The notes beneath the pieces were generated by a model. That model did not search any database and was not told where the DNA came from. It saw only the letters and a list, made by a program, of their open reading frames with translations. From Metallyticus violacea (taxonomy: Eukaryota; Arthropoda; Insecta; Mantodea; Metallyticidae): a stretch of 64,000 bases of DNA. Location: assembly GCA_030762175.1 (NCBI GenBank), contig CM060837.1, positions 8,512,001 to 8,576,000 of the forward strand. The letters are read 5' to 3'. This document shows positions 12,049-24,309 of the stretch, one piece after another (position 1 is the first letter of the stretch; the number at the start of each line of letters is the position of its first letter). Both the position numbers and the translations under genes were made by a program.

Positions 12049-12086
<38 letters not shown>
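12049..12086. repeat. (TA)n microsatellite
   Basis: TA tract followed by GGAG/AG repeats. It replaces the right end of the IS630-like element (compare 61560-61589) and probably expanded from its terminal sequence. Confidence 0.9.
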
Positions 12087-12088
<2 letters not shown>

Positions 12089-12089
12089 A

Positions 12090-13010
12090 GGGAGGGAGGG
12101 AGAGAGAATAAATTTGGGAAAGTGGCAGCATTTACTCCTTGGTTGATATTAACTGTGTCACTAAGCCCTTTTCTATTGTCGATACACATGGTGTTATTAG
12201 CATATATATTTTTGTAGGGATATTTTAGTGATGTGTGCTGGACATATCAATAAATATGATGAAATCTGTATACTATATTCTTTTCTTTTTTCTATCAATT
12301 GCTGCAATCTGGGCCCACATTGTTCATCCCTTAGTATAGCCTCATTTATGTTCACTTTCATTTGCAGCATTATAAAGACTTCAGTTTCTCTCGTGTGTTT
12401 AATACAAAATAGTTTGAAAATATGACGAAAGCACGACCTTAAAGATTTCAAGCGATACAAGGAAAATTACCCTTATTGAGCGTTGCTATGGTTATGGTTT
12501 TCTATTACGCTATGCCCTTTTATTTATTTAGGGATACCGTGAGGACCCAACAGTTCCGCACGGGATATTTCTTTACTTGGGCAGTCAAGTACGTTAACAT
12601 TAATTGGTTATTAGCCATGGGTTGCCAGTTGACAGGAAATTGTATAAGTTTCAGCTACCTTGCGCCCATCCGTTGCTGGGGAAATCTGTGAAATTCACTT
12701 ACAGTTATCAAATTTGCCAGACCGTAATTATGTAATGAAATTCAGTTTTAAAACCCTTAGTTAAACATTAACTCTAGCGTTTAGTGTGCGCTTGAAAGAC
12801 TTTATAGTAGGAGCATTTATTAAAAACCTCATTTAACATGTCACATATTTCCAATGTTCATACTGCTAGGTAAATAAATTATTTTTAGATAATGTTTTAA
12901 AGTGGAAATGATTATAATTGTATACAAAAACGTTTAATTCGGCGAAAATAAAATTTAAATTACTAGGTCTTAGATTTATATGCATTAAAAATATGCATAT
13001 GTGAAAAATC
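12090..13010. other. AT-rich, nothing recognised
   Basis: An 87-codon - strand frame (12197-12460) has no recognisable domain. No other signal was seen. Confidence 0.4.
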
Positions 13011-13014
13011 CGTC

Positions 13015-14335
13015 ATATAGAAGCTGCGGAAACTAAGCAAATTCCTCAGCAAGTAGAATAATTTTTAAAAAAAATATATATATAAAAATATAATATGGCT
13101 TATTAATTAATAAAATAAAGTTATGACATTACTGTGTGATATTAGATTGACAAACTCTAAAACTAACAAATAAAATATAAACGTAACTATAATACATTAC
13201 TTAATTGCGTTTGTCTTTCTTTTCCCCTTCAAAATCAATTGAAATAAATATATATGGTGAAATTATTCTAATTGTCAAAAGAAAGGGCAAATTTTTTAAA
13301 TTCTTTCAATCTATAAATATTACAAAAGATAAACCACTTTTTTAGAATTATTATTAATATTAAACCACAAAATTAATGGTATACTATTAATTAAATGAAA
13401 TATGTAAATATTGACAGATAAAGCTATACTGTGTGAGTATTTTAAACATTTTAAATGCAACCATATTTATGCACTGAGATCTTTACACTCACTAAAATAG
13501 AGAGAAATAACAGAAAGTTTCGAGTTACAATGTGTATTTAAGAAGATGTTCTTATGTTTCAATAAAACAAAAACATGTTACTATTCAGAAACAATTTCCA
13601 TATAAACAAATACACACAATCAACAAAGAACAATCGAAAGTTACATCGATTTTCATAGGCTTTTAATTTTAATTGAAATGTAATTGTAGTAAAAACATGT
13701 AATTTAAACATTTTCTGAAGGTTATTACAGGGTGCTCTTACATACAAATATAATTCTCAAACACATTTTAGATTAATATTTCACATTTGCTATCTTCACA
13801 ACGATGTTTTTTGTCAAATATAAAATGTATGCAACATTATAAATACAGTTTATATGTTGAATTAATTTGTCCTTTTATTTTGAAACAATAGAGAGATAAA
13901 ATGTAACCTAGAGCGCTTTTTAAATTTCGGTTTTCAGATATACTCCCAATCCCAATGGTGCGATTTTCCCGATTTTCGGAAACTAGTTTTTTTTTTTTTT
14001 TTTGTTTTATTTGAATAGTATATACTGATTTTCGTTGCGAAAAAACTAATATTATTGCCGCTAAAGTGATTTTTATATTTTCGCTTTAGGTTAATTCCCA
14101 CCGTCAATGGTTCAATTTTGCTGGTTAACAAATTTGAAGAAACGTTTGTTAATGATGGTTGTATGCCAATCGTTGAGAAAAAATAAAAATTGCGGCCGCT
14201 AGAGCTTTAACAGGCACATATACATATATATGTACAATTTTTTTTATTTTAATTTTTGTTGCCTAGTAAGTACGATCAAATGGAGATTTGAAGAAAAATT
14301 TCAAAAAATCTTTTTATTCTTTCGGAATTTACTAA
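13015..14335 (+). repeat. NotI-motif array repeat, copy 2
   Basis: It begins with the family end (AAGCTGCGGAAACTAAGC, then CCTCAGCAAGTAGAAT) at 13021-13062 and has an AT-rich middle of about 850 bp. Tandem units with CCTAGAGCGC (13909), GCCGCTAAAGTG (14056) and GCGGCCGCTAGAGC (14191) follow. It closes with a TA tract and the outer segment with GGAGATTTGAAGAAAAATTT near 14280. The middle matches 39480-40320 in inverted orientation. Confidence 0.8.
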
Positions 14336-14339
14336 CAAG

Positions 14340-14790
14340 AATTAAAATTGCGTACATAAATGCTAGTGAAGGATTTATTGTATTGTGAAAAATCGTTAAG
14401 AGGTTCCAATTACAGTGTCATAATCGAAATGAACAAAAATGTAATAATAAGTAGGAATCGTCAAATGGGGTACATTATTTACTTGATAACATTAACAAAT
14501 TACGTTATATTATTCTACAGAAATGCTGTATTTCAGCCTTGAAATCGCCACAACTTGCAGTATATACAATACATATTATTAAAATTGCGCAAACTGGGTT
14601 TAACTCTTAATAATATAACATTAACTGTTTGATTTAAACTGGTAATTGACTATATATACATACGGTTGAAAGGACAAAAATACTGCTAAACAATACAACA
14701 ATACTTTTAAAATCAAACCAATTAATTGTGTCCCATTTGGCAGCTGAGAAAAAGCGCGTAAAAGATGTTTCTTAGCTTAGAATCATTTGA
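14340..14790. other. AT-rich, nothing recognised
   Basis: Only a 60-codon chance frame was seen. Confidence 0.45.
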
Positions 14791-14792
14791 CC

Positions 14793-16156
14793 AGGGCTGT
14801 TCAATAAACAATGATAAATATTTAAGGCATAATTGCTCACACTAAAATTTAACTTAAAAGTTTGTTAGTTTAATGTATAAATGGTATTAGTTTCATTGCT
14901 GTTACTTCCTGTTCCTGCTTGTGAGAGGTGTGCAAGTTGAAACATGCTCACTTATCAGAGGTGACAAGCGATGAACAATATGCTGTAGTCTCAACCAAGT
15001 TATTCTTCTCTATAGTAACAGCTCTAAGATGATTTGAAATGTTCCAGAGGAGAGACAATCAATTAAAGTAGCGAAAGAAAACATTAACACCGTTGCTGGT
15101 CCTGGTGGTGTAGTGGTAATCATACTTGCCTTCTAAACCCAAGATCGCGGGTTCGAACCCGGCTAGGAGCGATGGATTTTTTCGGGCGTAAAAATTCCAA
15201 GTATGGCTTCCTTCGGAATGGAATTAAGTCGCGGGTCCCATGTCGTACATTTACGACACGATAAAGAACCTCAAGCCTGAAAGAAGAGACCTCTGAACAA
15301 AATTTGTCGGCTGTTTCACGCCCTGAATTGAATGGGACGTTGATGACCTGAGATGTTAAAGAGCGTCCGTAAATAAAGCAAATCAAACAGGCTGTCATTG
15401 TGAGAGAAAACTGTCGAGTAACATTAAGAACACTCAGAAATGCTGAATATTTAACTGGTGTCACCAGCACTTGATAACGAAACGCATGGAAGTTCCAAGA
15501 CTGTTGATTCCCGAACAAAAGCTTGTTCGTGTGCAGTTGAAGATGATGTTACAGGAAGATGCGGAGCTTCTTTCAAAGATAATCACTGCTGATGAAACTT
15601 GGGGCTACAACATTTCGATCCTGAGAGCAAACAGCAAAGCTCTATGTGGAAATCTCCTTCAACATTAACACCTAAAATCACCAACACAAAAGTGGTTGCT
15701 TTTACTGGGAAAGTTGTGATCATCTCAATTTTCGATATTCAAGGAATGGTTCACCAACATGGCTTAACTGAACACAAATCTATAACTGGGCAATACTTTC
15801 GAGGCAGCCAGAAAATACTGCAACAATTGGATGTTGAAGCATGATAATGTACGCCGCACATCGGAAATGTTGTTGCTGAATATTTCACAAAAATTAATAT
15901 GAATTGTGTTCCTCACCCTCCCTATAGTCCAGGTTTAGCCCCGTGACAAGTTTTCCTTTTCCCCAATTTGAAGTAAAATCTTCTTTGAGGCAGTTTTCAT
16001 CGTCAGAAGCAGTGATGAAGGCTGCGCAGGAGATTTTGAATTGATAGGTGCATTGCATCCAACGGGGAATGCTTCGAGAAAGATCATCAAAAATATGATG
16101 ATTTACAAAGATATGTTGTTATAAAAAAAGGTATGATCATTCTTTATTGAACAATT
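14793..16156 (+). mobile_element. Mariner with both termini, split by a SINE
   Basis: The terminal repeats are visible: AGGGCTGTTCAATAAAC at 14793 and, inverted, a TTTATTGAACAAT block at 16142-16154. The transposase is on the + strand in broken frames: ITADETWGY near 15585 (first aspartate), HFDPESKQQSSMWKSPS near 15605-15660, a GKVV-I-I-D-QG block near 15700, and an eroded third block near 15930. A SINE-A at 15096-15386 interrupts the N-terminal region. A second copy of the family with its own SINE-A lies at 45305-46470. Confidence 0.85.
15096..15386 (+). mobile_element. SINE-A copy inside a mariner
   Basis: One of the best-preserved heads: A box GGTGGTGTAGTGGT and B box GGGTTCGAACCC, followed by the complete body and an AAATAAAGCAAAT tail. 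The target duplication is not clear, so the boundaries are good to a few bases. Confidence 0.9.
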
Positions 16157-16244
16157 GTCGTGTTCAGCTTTTCTCTCCATACACCACATTTCAAAGCATT
16201 ACACCATAAGTCATAAAGTCCGGAAAATTTTGAAATATTTATTT

Positions 16245-16930
16245 ATTTGTTTATATATTTCATTTCAGACCATCACTACAGACTGATCCTTGTAGAAGAA
16301 GGAGTGACTTGTTATAGCCAAATTGCGCGGTTTGAGATAAGCAGAGATTCAACAGGAATTTACTCAGAAATTTCGGATGCCATTGTGAACACTGCGTCCT
16401 TCAAAAAATGTGGACCATTCCCTCATTTTGTGTGGATATGAGAAATACTTCAACAGATAACTTGCCAATAGACGTGCCGGTAGTAGTTCACCTTGAATGT
16501 GACCATCGATTGGATTTGACTCCGTTGAGATTTTTTTTTGCTTGTGGTTTATCAAGTCACGAATGTACAAAACCAAAATAAGAGATTTCCAGGACCTGAA
16601 AATTTGCATTGTGCGGAGATCTTTCAGACTGCATTTGAATACTTTGAAGTGTATGGAAGCCGTGTTGAATTAAGAAAGAAAAACATGTTCTTCTACAGAT
16701 AACTTATCAAGTGGCGAGAATACACTGCAGAGATTTTCTATAGCTCAGATCTTTACCCTTGCGATTTTACCTATTTTGGTTACTTGAAGAGAGGTATTTG
16801 GGAACATTGGTTTTAAACGAACGAGGACGTGTGTTATTAATGAGGTTGTGAATCTGTAGCAGTCTAAAAACTTCTACAAGAACGGGATTTGCCGTCTTTT
16901 CTATTAAAATTACATTTGAGGTAATAAATA
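16245..16930 (+). mobile_element. Two transposase C-terminal remnants side by side
   Basis: At 16490-16680 the frames show DLTPLRFFFACG followed by SHECTKPK and a downstream FQDLKI-like stretch, the third-aspartate region of an IS630/DUF4817-type transposase. From about 16690 to 16900 a different set appears: SSDLYPCDFTYFGYLKRG and a FYKNGI-like end, a mariner C-terminus. The two families meet near 16690, which implies insertion or recombination between old elements. Neither is intact. Confidence 0.65.
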
Positions 16931-16934
16931 CACA

Positions 16935-17880
16935 ATTACTTACTTTTTAGCACATTTGGTACTTCTTACCTTTAATTTTTTATTACTAATTGTGCATTAA
17001 GATCAGAACAATTAATAAAGTCGAACACGAGGATGCATAAATCATTATATTTTGTTATCTTAGTTGGTATAATTTTCGTGAGAGCTTATATTTTGGGTTA
17101 CTTACACTAAAAACTTTTTTATTGCCTGTTGAACAATAGAAACTGGGTTTGGTTTCGCAGAGGTCACAGAACTTGTAAAGGATACCTGTAACAAATACTA
17201 AATAACATAGTTGGCTTTGCGACAAGCGAATCTAATCGCCGACCAAAAACCGTTCTGACAGAAAGGCAGCCCTTGGGCGAAGCTAATTCGGTCGATTCGT
17301 AACACATACGCCCTGTTGATGTATAGACTACGTTTTGAATGAAAAACGTCTGAGGTGCTACCAGGAGGTCTGCCTGTTGATATTGTTACGTGATAATAAT
17401 GACCTGGGGTTGAAGCTTCTGTAACATTTCCGGAATCCAAGGTTTTATTATACAAGTTGACATACGTAGTGCATTCGAGTCGCAAGGTCCTATAATACAA
17501 AATAGAGTAGGCCAGAGAGTTTATCGCTGGTGTAGGTTGCTTTGGAATATTCTTTGCAAAATTGTAAACGTTGCTAGGCAACGCTCTTTTAATACTGAAA
17601 AGAAGACTATACAGAGTGTATATAAATTGGTGTATGTATTTTACGAACCTATTCCAAACAGTAAACTATTAAACATGGGCCTGAATATATTCCATTTTAG
17701 AATCATACGCCTTTACAAACAAGATAATTAGATTGATGGGGATTATATTGCCGTTTGTGCCTACGTCAGTGACTGTATCTCAGGAAGGAAGGGATGAGTT
17801 GAGGTAGACACCGACCGATCGAGACAGAAAGCGCCCCAGCTCACCTCGCCCTGGAACTTTCGACTCTGTAACGGAACCAA
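16935..17880. other. Unassigned; one 127-codon frame
   Basis: A - strand frame at 17198-17581 (127 codons) is open, but no domain is recognised. It has few acidic residues and no visible splice or promoter context. Nothing else was seen. Confidence 0.35.
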
Positions 17881-18066
17881 CGGAATGTATGATATGAAAT
17901 AGGAGAGTGGTAAATTAGTGGAAAGTAAAGATGCATTCTGCCACTCGCATAAGTGACGTGGTGAAACCACGAAAAAACTCAAGGTCCTCAAGGGATTTGA
18001 ACTCAGCACCTTCCAAATGTGAGTCCCAAGCGGTTTGTCTGAAACCCCACTCGGTAACTACCTAAT
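17880..18066 (-). mobile_element. tRNA-like SINE, family D
   Basis: Read on the - strand, the head has an A-box-like TTACCGAGTGGGGTTTCAG and a B box GAGTTCAAATCCC separated by a long insert as in a Leu/Ser-type tRNA. A body containing TGGTTTCACCACGTCACTTA follows. Acceptor pairing is poor and a body follows, so it is a SINE-like retroposon and not a tRNA gene. Only one copy is in the window. Confidence 0.55.
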
Positions 18067-18589
18067 ACTGAGCTTCTAGAATATGTCCTTACCGCTAGCT
18101 TGGGATTTAGCGTCTCGGCAGCTGGATGTGCCATAGCCGGCCGCACCTGTGTCCTAACTTCGCTGCTTAAAACTATATACAAAATCTTACCTTATAGCAA
18201 ATGCTGAAGATGTCCTCGGTCATTGTACCCGATAAACACATTCTGATTTAGTAGGACTACAAAATTTTCTGATTTCATTTCGTATGTTTTTCTTCAGTTC
18301 TTCAAATGTGTGGGAATTTGTTTTGTACCTTCAGATTACCTTACAAATAAAAAAAAGTCACAGAGAGTTAGATCTGGTAGTGAGAGGATGATTCACAAGA
18401 ACTAATCACTCTATCTTCAAACACTTTCCTAGTTTTACCTAGGGGCTCATCTGCTATAGCAACAGTGGCGGAATCCTCATGAAACCACCCATATGTTTCC
18501 TTTTTCCGTCAGTTGATTAAAAAATGGGTTTAGAATGTCATTTCCATGTTTCTCTCCGTTTACTGTCTGTTGCTAATAAAACGGTAAGA

Positions 18590-18860
18590 TTATGCGTGTA
18601 GTGGTAACCATACTTGTCTCCTAAACTCAAGATTGCGGGTTCAATCCCGGCCAGGATCGATAGATTTTTTTCGGGCGTAAAAATCCTAAGTATGGCTTCC
18701 TTCGGAAGGGAAGTAAAGCCGTGGGTCCCGTGTCGTACATTTACGGCATGATAAAGAACCTCAAGCCTAAAAGAAGAGACCTCTGACCAAAATTTGTCCA
18801 CCGTTTCATGCCCTAATTGAACGGGACGCTGATGACCTGAGATGTTAAAGAGCGTCCGTA
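18590..18860 (+). mobile_element. SINE-A copy, 5' end eroded
   Basis: The first bases of the head are lost; the match starts at GTGTAGTGGTAACCATACTT. The B box is GGGTTCAATCCC. The body is complete and the tail has expanded to an A-rich stretch near 18865-18890. Confidence 0.88.
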
Positions 18861-18899
18861 AAAAAAAATAAAAATAAAAATATCATACAACTTATTTGA

Positions 18900-19045
18900 A
18901 CGTGGCTCTTTTCACAACAGCCGTGTGTTAGGCTAAGGTTTGAAATCGCAGTGAGACAGAGGTCACGGTTGGAACTCGAACCACGAATCTTCAGCTTGCT
19001 GTGCCGACGCCCTCACCATCTGAGCTACCTGCCCTGTGAATCTCC
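18900..19045 (-). mobile_element. tRNA-like SINE, family C
   Basis: On the - strand it reads GGCAGGTAGCTCAGATGGTG with a B box GTGGTTCGAGTTCC about 40 nt later. The outer bases do not form an acceptor stem and a non-tRNA body follows. It is likely a SINE head or tRNA-derived retroposon; a decayed tRNA pseudogene is the alternative. Confidence 0.5.
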
Positions 19046-19550
19046 CCACATGAATCTATTTTACTGTGGAGACCAACAAAAATATCTCGTTAGTGATGTT
19101 TTATCTTCTAAAAGGTGATTCGAAACCTTTCAGTATTTGTGACTATAGCTGCATAGCTAACCACGCTATTAGGATTAACCAGACTTCAAAAAAATTGTGT
19201 TCATTTCTTTTAAAAATTCTCAAATGTGCAAATTAATGCATTGCGCAATTTCTGAAGTAATCTGCACACAATTCCTGAAGTTAGACTAACTTAATTAGGG
19301 TTAGATTTACTTAAATATAGGATCCATGCATGATATGACGGGAAAACAGTTAGCTATACCTCTAGCCCAACTTGTGGTCTGCTGGCTGGCTGCCTAAGGA
19401 TTTTACCGAACTTACCCTGACAAGGTAAATGCAAGGTAACTTTTAGAATTGTGGACTCCGGGCTCTAATACACACTCGTTTAATCATTCATTCGTCTCTT
19501 TGGGGCTTTTGTTGTTATGAGGAACGTTAAACAGTATTTAAAAAAAAAGT
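19046..19550. other. Unassigned sequence
   Basis: Nothing recognised. Confidence 0.45.
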
Positions 19551-20450
19551 TCATCATGCAGGAGCTGAAAAACTATGCGAATTCTTCAGCAAGTAGAATT
19601 TATGAACGTTATTACAGAGCACTAGAGCAGAGAAGCTACATGTTGATTGAAATTGGGAGGAAGCAGTGTGTCTAATTCCAGGAAATAATTATAAATTGGT
19701 GCCGATAGAGCACATTTTAAATGTTGGTTTTCAGGTATAGCCCAACTCCTAATGGTTCAATACTACTGATTAACATAACTCGATGAATCATTTCTTATTT
19801 GATCGTTATATGCCGAGTTTCGTTGAGAAAAAAATTGCGGCCACTAGGGCGTTAACAGATATATAGAAGAAAAATAAAGTAACACTTTGACCAATGTAAT
19901 TAAAATAATAATAACTAAAGAACAGAAAAAAGATAAATAATTTAAATATTTACAGAATTATCGCTCGTAATATTTAAACCCGGTAGTGTACGCGCTTTAT
20001 GAAAATTATAGCTGCCGTCTCTTATCTGTTTGTAGCGCATCAATAAGTGTTAAGTTAAATGCATCATCGAAATCCTTACAGTGAGACAGAACATACTGGC
20101 AAGAACGATTTGATATATCTATTCTCTCTGTCTGTCTCTCTTGTTGCTTGTGTAATCTGTTTCCATGCATTACGTTACCTTCGAGATTCAATATTTATTT
20201 TTACTACGTTCATTTGTTCCCTGCATTAGAGGAACACTAGTGCTTCAAAAAATAGCGAAAATTGTGTGACTATTTAAGTGTTTTATCTATTTCTGCTTCT
20301 TTAGTTCTTGCTAATTTAGTACAAAATGTTATTTTATTTTTACTTATATTATATAATTTTTTCATCGTCATTTTTGGTGCCTATATAGTAGAATCGATAG
20401 AGATTTGAAGAAAATTTTCAAAACTATTTTCATGAATACAACCTCTACAG
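19550..20450 (+). repeat. NotI-motif array repeat, copy 3
   Basis: It starts with GCAGGAGCTGAAAAACTATG and TTCAGCAAGTAGAATT (19559-19602), runs quickly into one array unit, and has the GCGGCCACTAGGGCGTTAAC variant at 19837. The outer segment continues to the GATAGAGATTTGAAGAAAAT block near 20400. It lacks most of the 850-bp middle of copy 2. Confidence 0.72.
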
Positions 20451-20633
20451 CACTTCACTAAAAAGTTTGATGCAATGTTCTAAGGGAACATGATAAAGTT
20501 TGATGTAATATCAGAAATATCATTCCGAGAGTATTTATTGACTGATTAATTAATTAATTGCTATTCGTCCCCTTAGATCCTAGAATGGATTACAATGCAA
20601 AGACATGCAGTATATCAAAAGATCAATAATTGT

Positions 20634-20900
20634 TGATTTGTTCATTTACGGACACCGTTTAATATATCAGGTCATCAGCGTTCCATTCAATTCAAGGGGT
20701 GAAACGGCCGGTAAATTTTACTTAGAGACCTCTTCTTTCAGGCTTGAGGTTCTTTTATGTGCCGTAAATCTCACGGGACCCGCGGTTTTACTTCCTTTAC
20801 CAGAAAGCCATACTTTGGATAGCATACTTAGGATTTGTACACCTGAAAAAATATCGACCCTGGTCCGGATTGAACCCATGATCATGTCTAAGAGACAACA
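20634..20900 (-). mobile_element. SINE-A copy, head truncated
   Basis: The body is recognised on the - strand (tail complement TTTACGGACACC at 20645, AGGCTTGAGGTTCTTTTATG near 20740). The tRNA part stops after the B box region near 20890. Flanking AATAATT repeats hint at a target duplication but are not exact. Confidence 0.82.
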
Positions 20901-20909
20901 TCAACAATA

Positions 20910-22582
20910 ATTACACAATTAGTCGTAAAGTTCTTACAAACAAGTAAAATAATTATGACAATGGTAATTAAAATTTAAATTAATAATGTAGTAATACATG
21001 TGGCATAAAATATTAAAATAATTAATTAATAATATAATAATGTGTATTTGTCAACAAAATTATGATAAAATATACATAAATAACAAGAACAATAATGGTA
21101 ATAAAAATTAAAAATACCCCCCCCCGTTTTTCTACTTTAGTCGTTAATATATATACACACACATTCGACAATAGCTTAATAACATACACAACGAACAATA
21201 AGAATATCAACCACTAGGACATTATTTGCGCTTTTTGCTATTTAAATTGTTCTAAAATGTAGTTTTATATAAGAGGAATAAGAAGACAAAGCAGAGATTT
21301 TCTCTTGTTTATACCTGTTAAATGAACGGAATGTATTTTTAAAAATTGTTCATTTACAATGAAAAGATAGAAAAGTTAACGAATTCTTGTTACACGAAAT
21401 TAATTATTAACAACAAATTAAACTCAATTCAACATGGCTTTTAAATCGTTTGAGGATTTAAAAAGAGACTGGGAGCTTGAGATATTTTTTGTAGTACAAA
21501 ATCTCGCGTACTGCAGAACGACAACCGGTAAGCTTGAAATGTGAAAATGAAATTCCTGACTTTGAACTCGGAGGGTGCTGAGAGCAGCAAAAGGACCCAT
21601 TGCTAGAGAAATAATGGGTGCCAAACATCTTGTCGGCTCCTTTCACTGCCTTAAACGGTACGGCGGGATGACTTTTGAGCACTTTTGTTTGCTCTCAACA
21701 AAGGAAGAAAGAAATGCGCGGCTCCTGTGTGCTTCACACCATGCGACAACCATTCAGCGTAACCACAATGGGATTTGCAACGCAGTCAAAAGCCTCGAGA
21801 GGGGGCGGCACTTGGGCTGAAACGAAGCAACCCTTTGCCACGGTCACTTTGCACTGTCACAGCGCTTGACCACTTCATTTCAAGAGTTGCGTGCCAGCCC
21901 TGAATCTAGAATTTACAAACACAAGTTGTGCACGGGTGTAAGCTAACGTTAGAAAGAAACAAGAGGTTTGTTTCATAGATTTGCCTCTTTACCTTTTCCT
22001 GTTAACTCGATGTGTTTGAAGGGGCCATGAAACTAAGCCTTCTAACATTAAACCTTTGCACTTTCAGATATTCTGACAAAACGATTCGCATATGTTCTTG
22101 TTTGCACAAGCTTAAAATGCTGCATTTAATGAAAGTTTTAATTCGAAGGCGAAGATATGTTTAGTTAAGAAATGAATTGCATTTTTGCTTTCCAAAACAA
22201 CTGGTGCAGATTGCATTTATAAAGCCTTATTTGTGAGGTATGTATGTGATCAAGAAAAATATAAATCGCATTGTGGTAACAAAGCTCCTCAAATAAATTT
22301 TAGAGAGTTTTTCTCATGAATTCACTTATATTGCTATGATACAAACACCACTACATATTATTTTAGCATTGATGCATTAAGACTGAATTGTTCCTAATGC
22401 ACGTTTATTTTCGTTTAGCTCTTTTAAGTGCTAACGAGATTATGAGAAAATGCTAAATCACTTCTGTGGTCATCAAAATGTGTAATTTGCGCAATCATTG
22501 AGACCGTTCAAGGTTTAGCTGTGGTAAAATTCTGTATAAGTAACTTATAAAATCTTGTGCAACTAACTTTAAATCCAAATCT

Positions 22583-22622
<40 letters not shown>

Positions 22623-23295
22623 AAAATTTTGTTTAGGCACTCTTCCAAACAAGGCGAAAAAAATATATGCTATATTAAAATTGGGGACAAACGACATCTT
22701 TCTGTAATTTTGTCCCCTTTAACATATGGGGGGGGGAAGAAAATAAAAAAAAACGTTTTCAATGTTAATTCCTTCCGAACCAAATTTAAAAATTGAGCTT
22801 TATTGTTGTATATTTCGTGATTTGCTTAAGTTCATCTCCTGAGAGCATGGAGGGACATAGGAACGCAACATTCTAAATCCTACTATTAACTGCTTAAATA
22901 AAATTTAGTTGGTAGTTTTTTTTTGGGGGGGGGGGGAACACGATATAACTTTTTTTTTCCGAGCATCCTAGTAACCCAGAGGTTCTTCCTTTTTAATTAA
23001 CATGTACTAAAGTCTGTCTGTCTTTGGATGGTATATTTATGTGTTTGTTTATTGTGTCACTACCTGATATAGAGATCAGTAAAAATATTTTTGTAAGTTT
23101 ATTTCAATGTATTATAAATGCTTTTTATAAACATATGGACCACCATGCGCAGGAAATTAATTAAGGAGATAAAATCCCCATAGAAGGGTTTCTTTCAGTT
23201 CTCAGATTACCAAAAGGTCGCTGGATACTATATCTAGGGAGTAAACCAGATGTTCCAGCATTTAAGCCTTTCGTTATACGAGAGATAAGTTATCG
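20910..23295. other. Unassigned, with homopolymer tracts
   Basis: 21420-21900 is a GC-richer stretch with overlapping frames of 60-80 codons and no recognised product. T and G runs occur at 22584-22620, 22729-22736 and 22917-22935. No gene was recognised. Confidence 0.4.
22584..22620. repeat. Poly(T) tract, 37 bases
   Basis: Uninterrupted T run. Its length may be affected by sequencing or assembly. It could be the complement of a retroposon poly(A) tail, but no element body was recognised beside it. Confidence 0.9.
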
Positions 23296-23299
23296 AAAA

Positions 23300-24190
23300 A
23301 GGGACAACACGAAAAATCTAAGAAATACGTTCAAAGATATATGGAATGTACTTTCGGATGAAACCACCGGATGGTGTATGTGAGCAGAGCACGTCCCGAA
23401 GTACAATTAGTGAGCGACAGTGGTCAGAAATGGAGATCACAATGAGTGAACAACGCACATGTGTGAAAATAGAAATTTCTTCGCGAAAGGAATGCATGAG
23501 AATGTCACACAGAGCTACAGAAAGCACTGAGTGCGCTATCAAACAGTGCCGAGGTGAACAGGGGCTTTCAAACGTGGTGATGGCATGGTGCTTACGCGGT
23601 GAAAGGCACTGTGCACTTGCGGAATTAGAAGAACAAACAGAAAAATCGGGAAAAACAGAGCAGCGGATTTTACAGGAGGACATGAACTTGAGGAAAGTTG
23701 CAAAGTAGGTCCACATCAATTAGATGAGGTACAGAAGTGGATACAATACAATGTGGCGAGATTTCAGGAAGAAGGGGGTGCCATGTTGAATCGTATCATT
23801 GCAATTGATAAAACATGGACAAGGGCTTATGAACCGGAGCTCAAACGACAATCTAGTGAAGGCGTCACCCGGGCTAATACGCAAATACAAATTTCGCCAA
23901 ACTCCTTCACCAACAAAAGTCATGGTCATTCAGAGTATGACAGTCCAAGTGTTCTTGCATTTATCCAGTGCATGAGGGAGTCACTGTGCATTACAGATCT
24001 TTTTAGCGTTACAATTGCGCCGTGTAGTACGAACCAGGCAGCTGGAACTTTTATTCTCCAGATAATGCGATAGCTCACATAGTCGACAATGTCAAGTGTC
24101 TTTGTTGGAGATGGAAAGTTCTATGATTAGATCTCATCCTCAAAGTGAAGCAACCATTAACAATGAGATCGACCTTCGTATTTTGGATTG
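23300..24190 (+). mobile_element. Degenerate mariner, IDETW-type
   Basis: On the + strand, ILQEDMNLRKVAK near 23670 corresponds to the end of the DNA-binding region. RFQEEGGAMLNRIIAIDKTW near 23760-23820 carries the first aspartate, with the usual E changed to K after it. EPELKRQSSE and QTPSPTKVMVI follow in another frame near 23840-23930, and SPDNAIAH near 24055 has the second aspartate. Frameshifts are frequent. The 120-codon + and 133-codon - frames at 23318-23719 are readings of this remnant. Confidence 0.72.
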
Positions 24191-24309
24191 TGCTAACAAT
24201 TTGTTAATATATTTCTAATATACAGTTCCCGGATGTGAGGCAAATGCCATATCTGTCCGGATGGATATTTAAGGTTCAGATAGAAATGAACATGTTTATG
24301 TTCATTTAG

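Noticed and set aside
15096..15170. SINE-A head considered as a tRNA gene
   Set aside because: The acceptor stem does not pair properly, and the conserved SINE body follows here and in eight other copies.
23318..23719. 133-codon - and 120-codon + frames considered as a gene
   Set aside because: They overlap the N-terminal half of a mariner remnant that continues into the IAIDKTW block.
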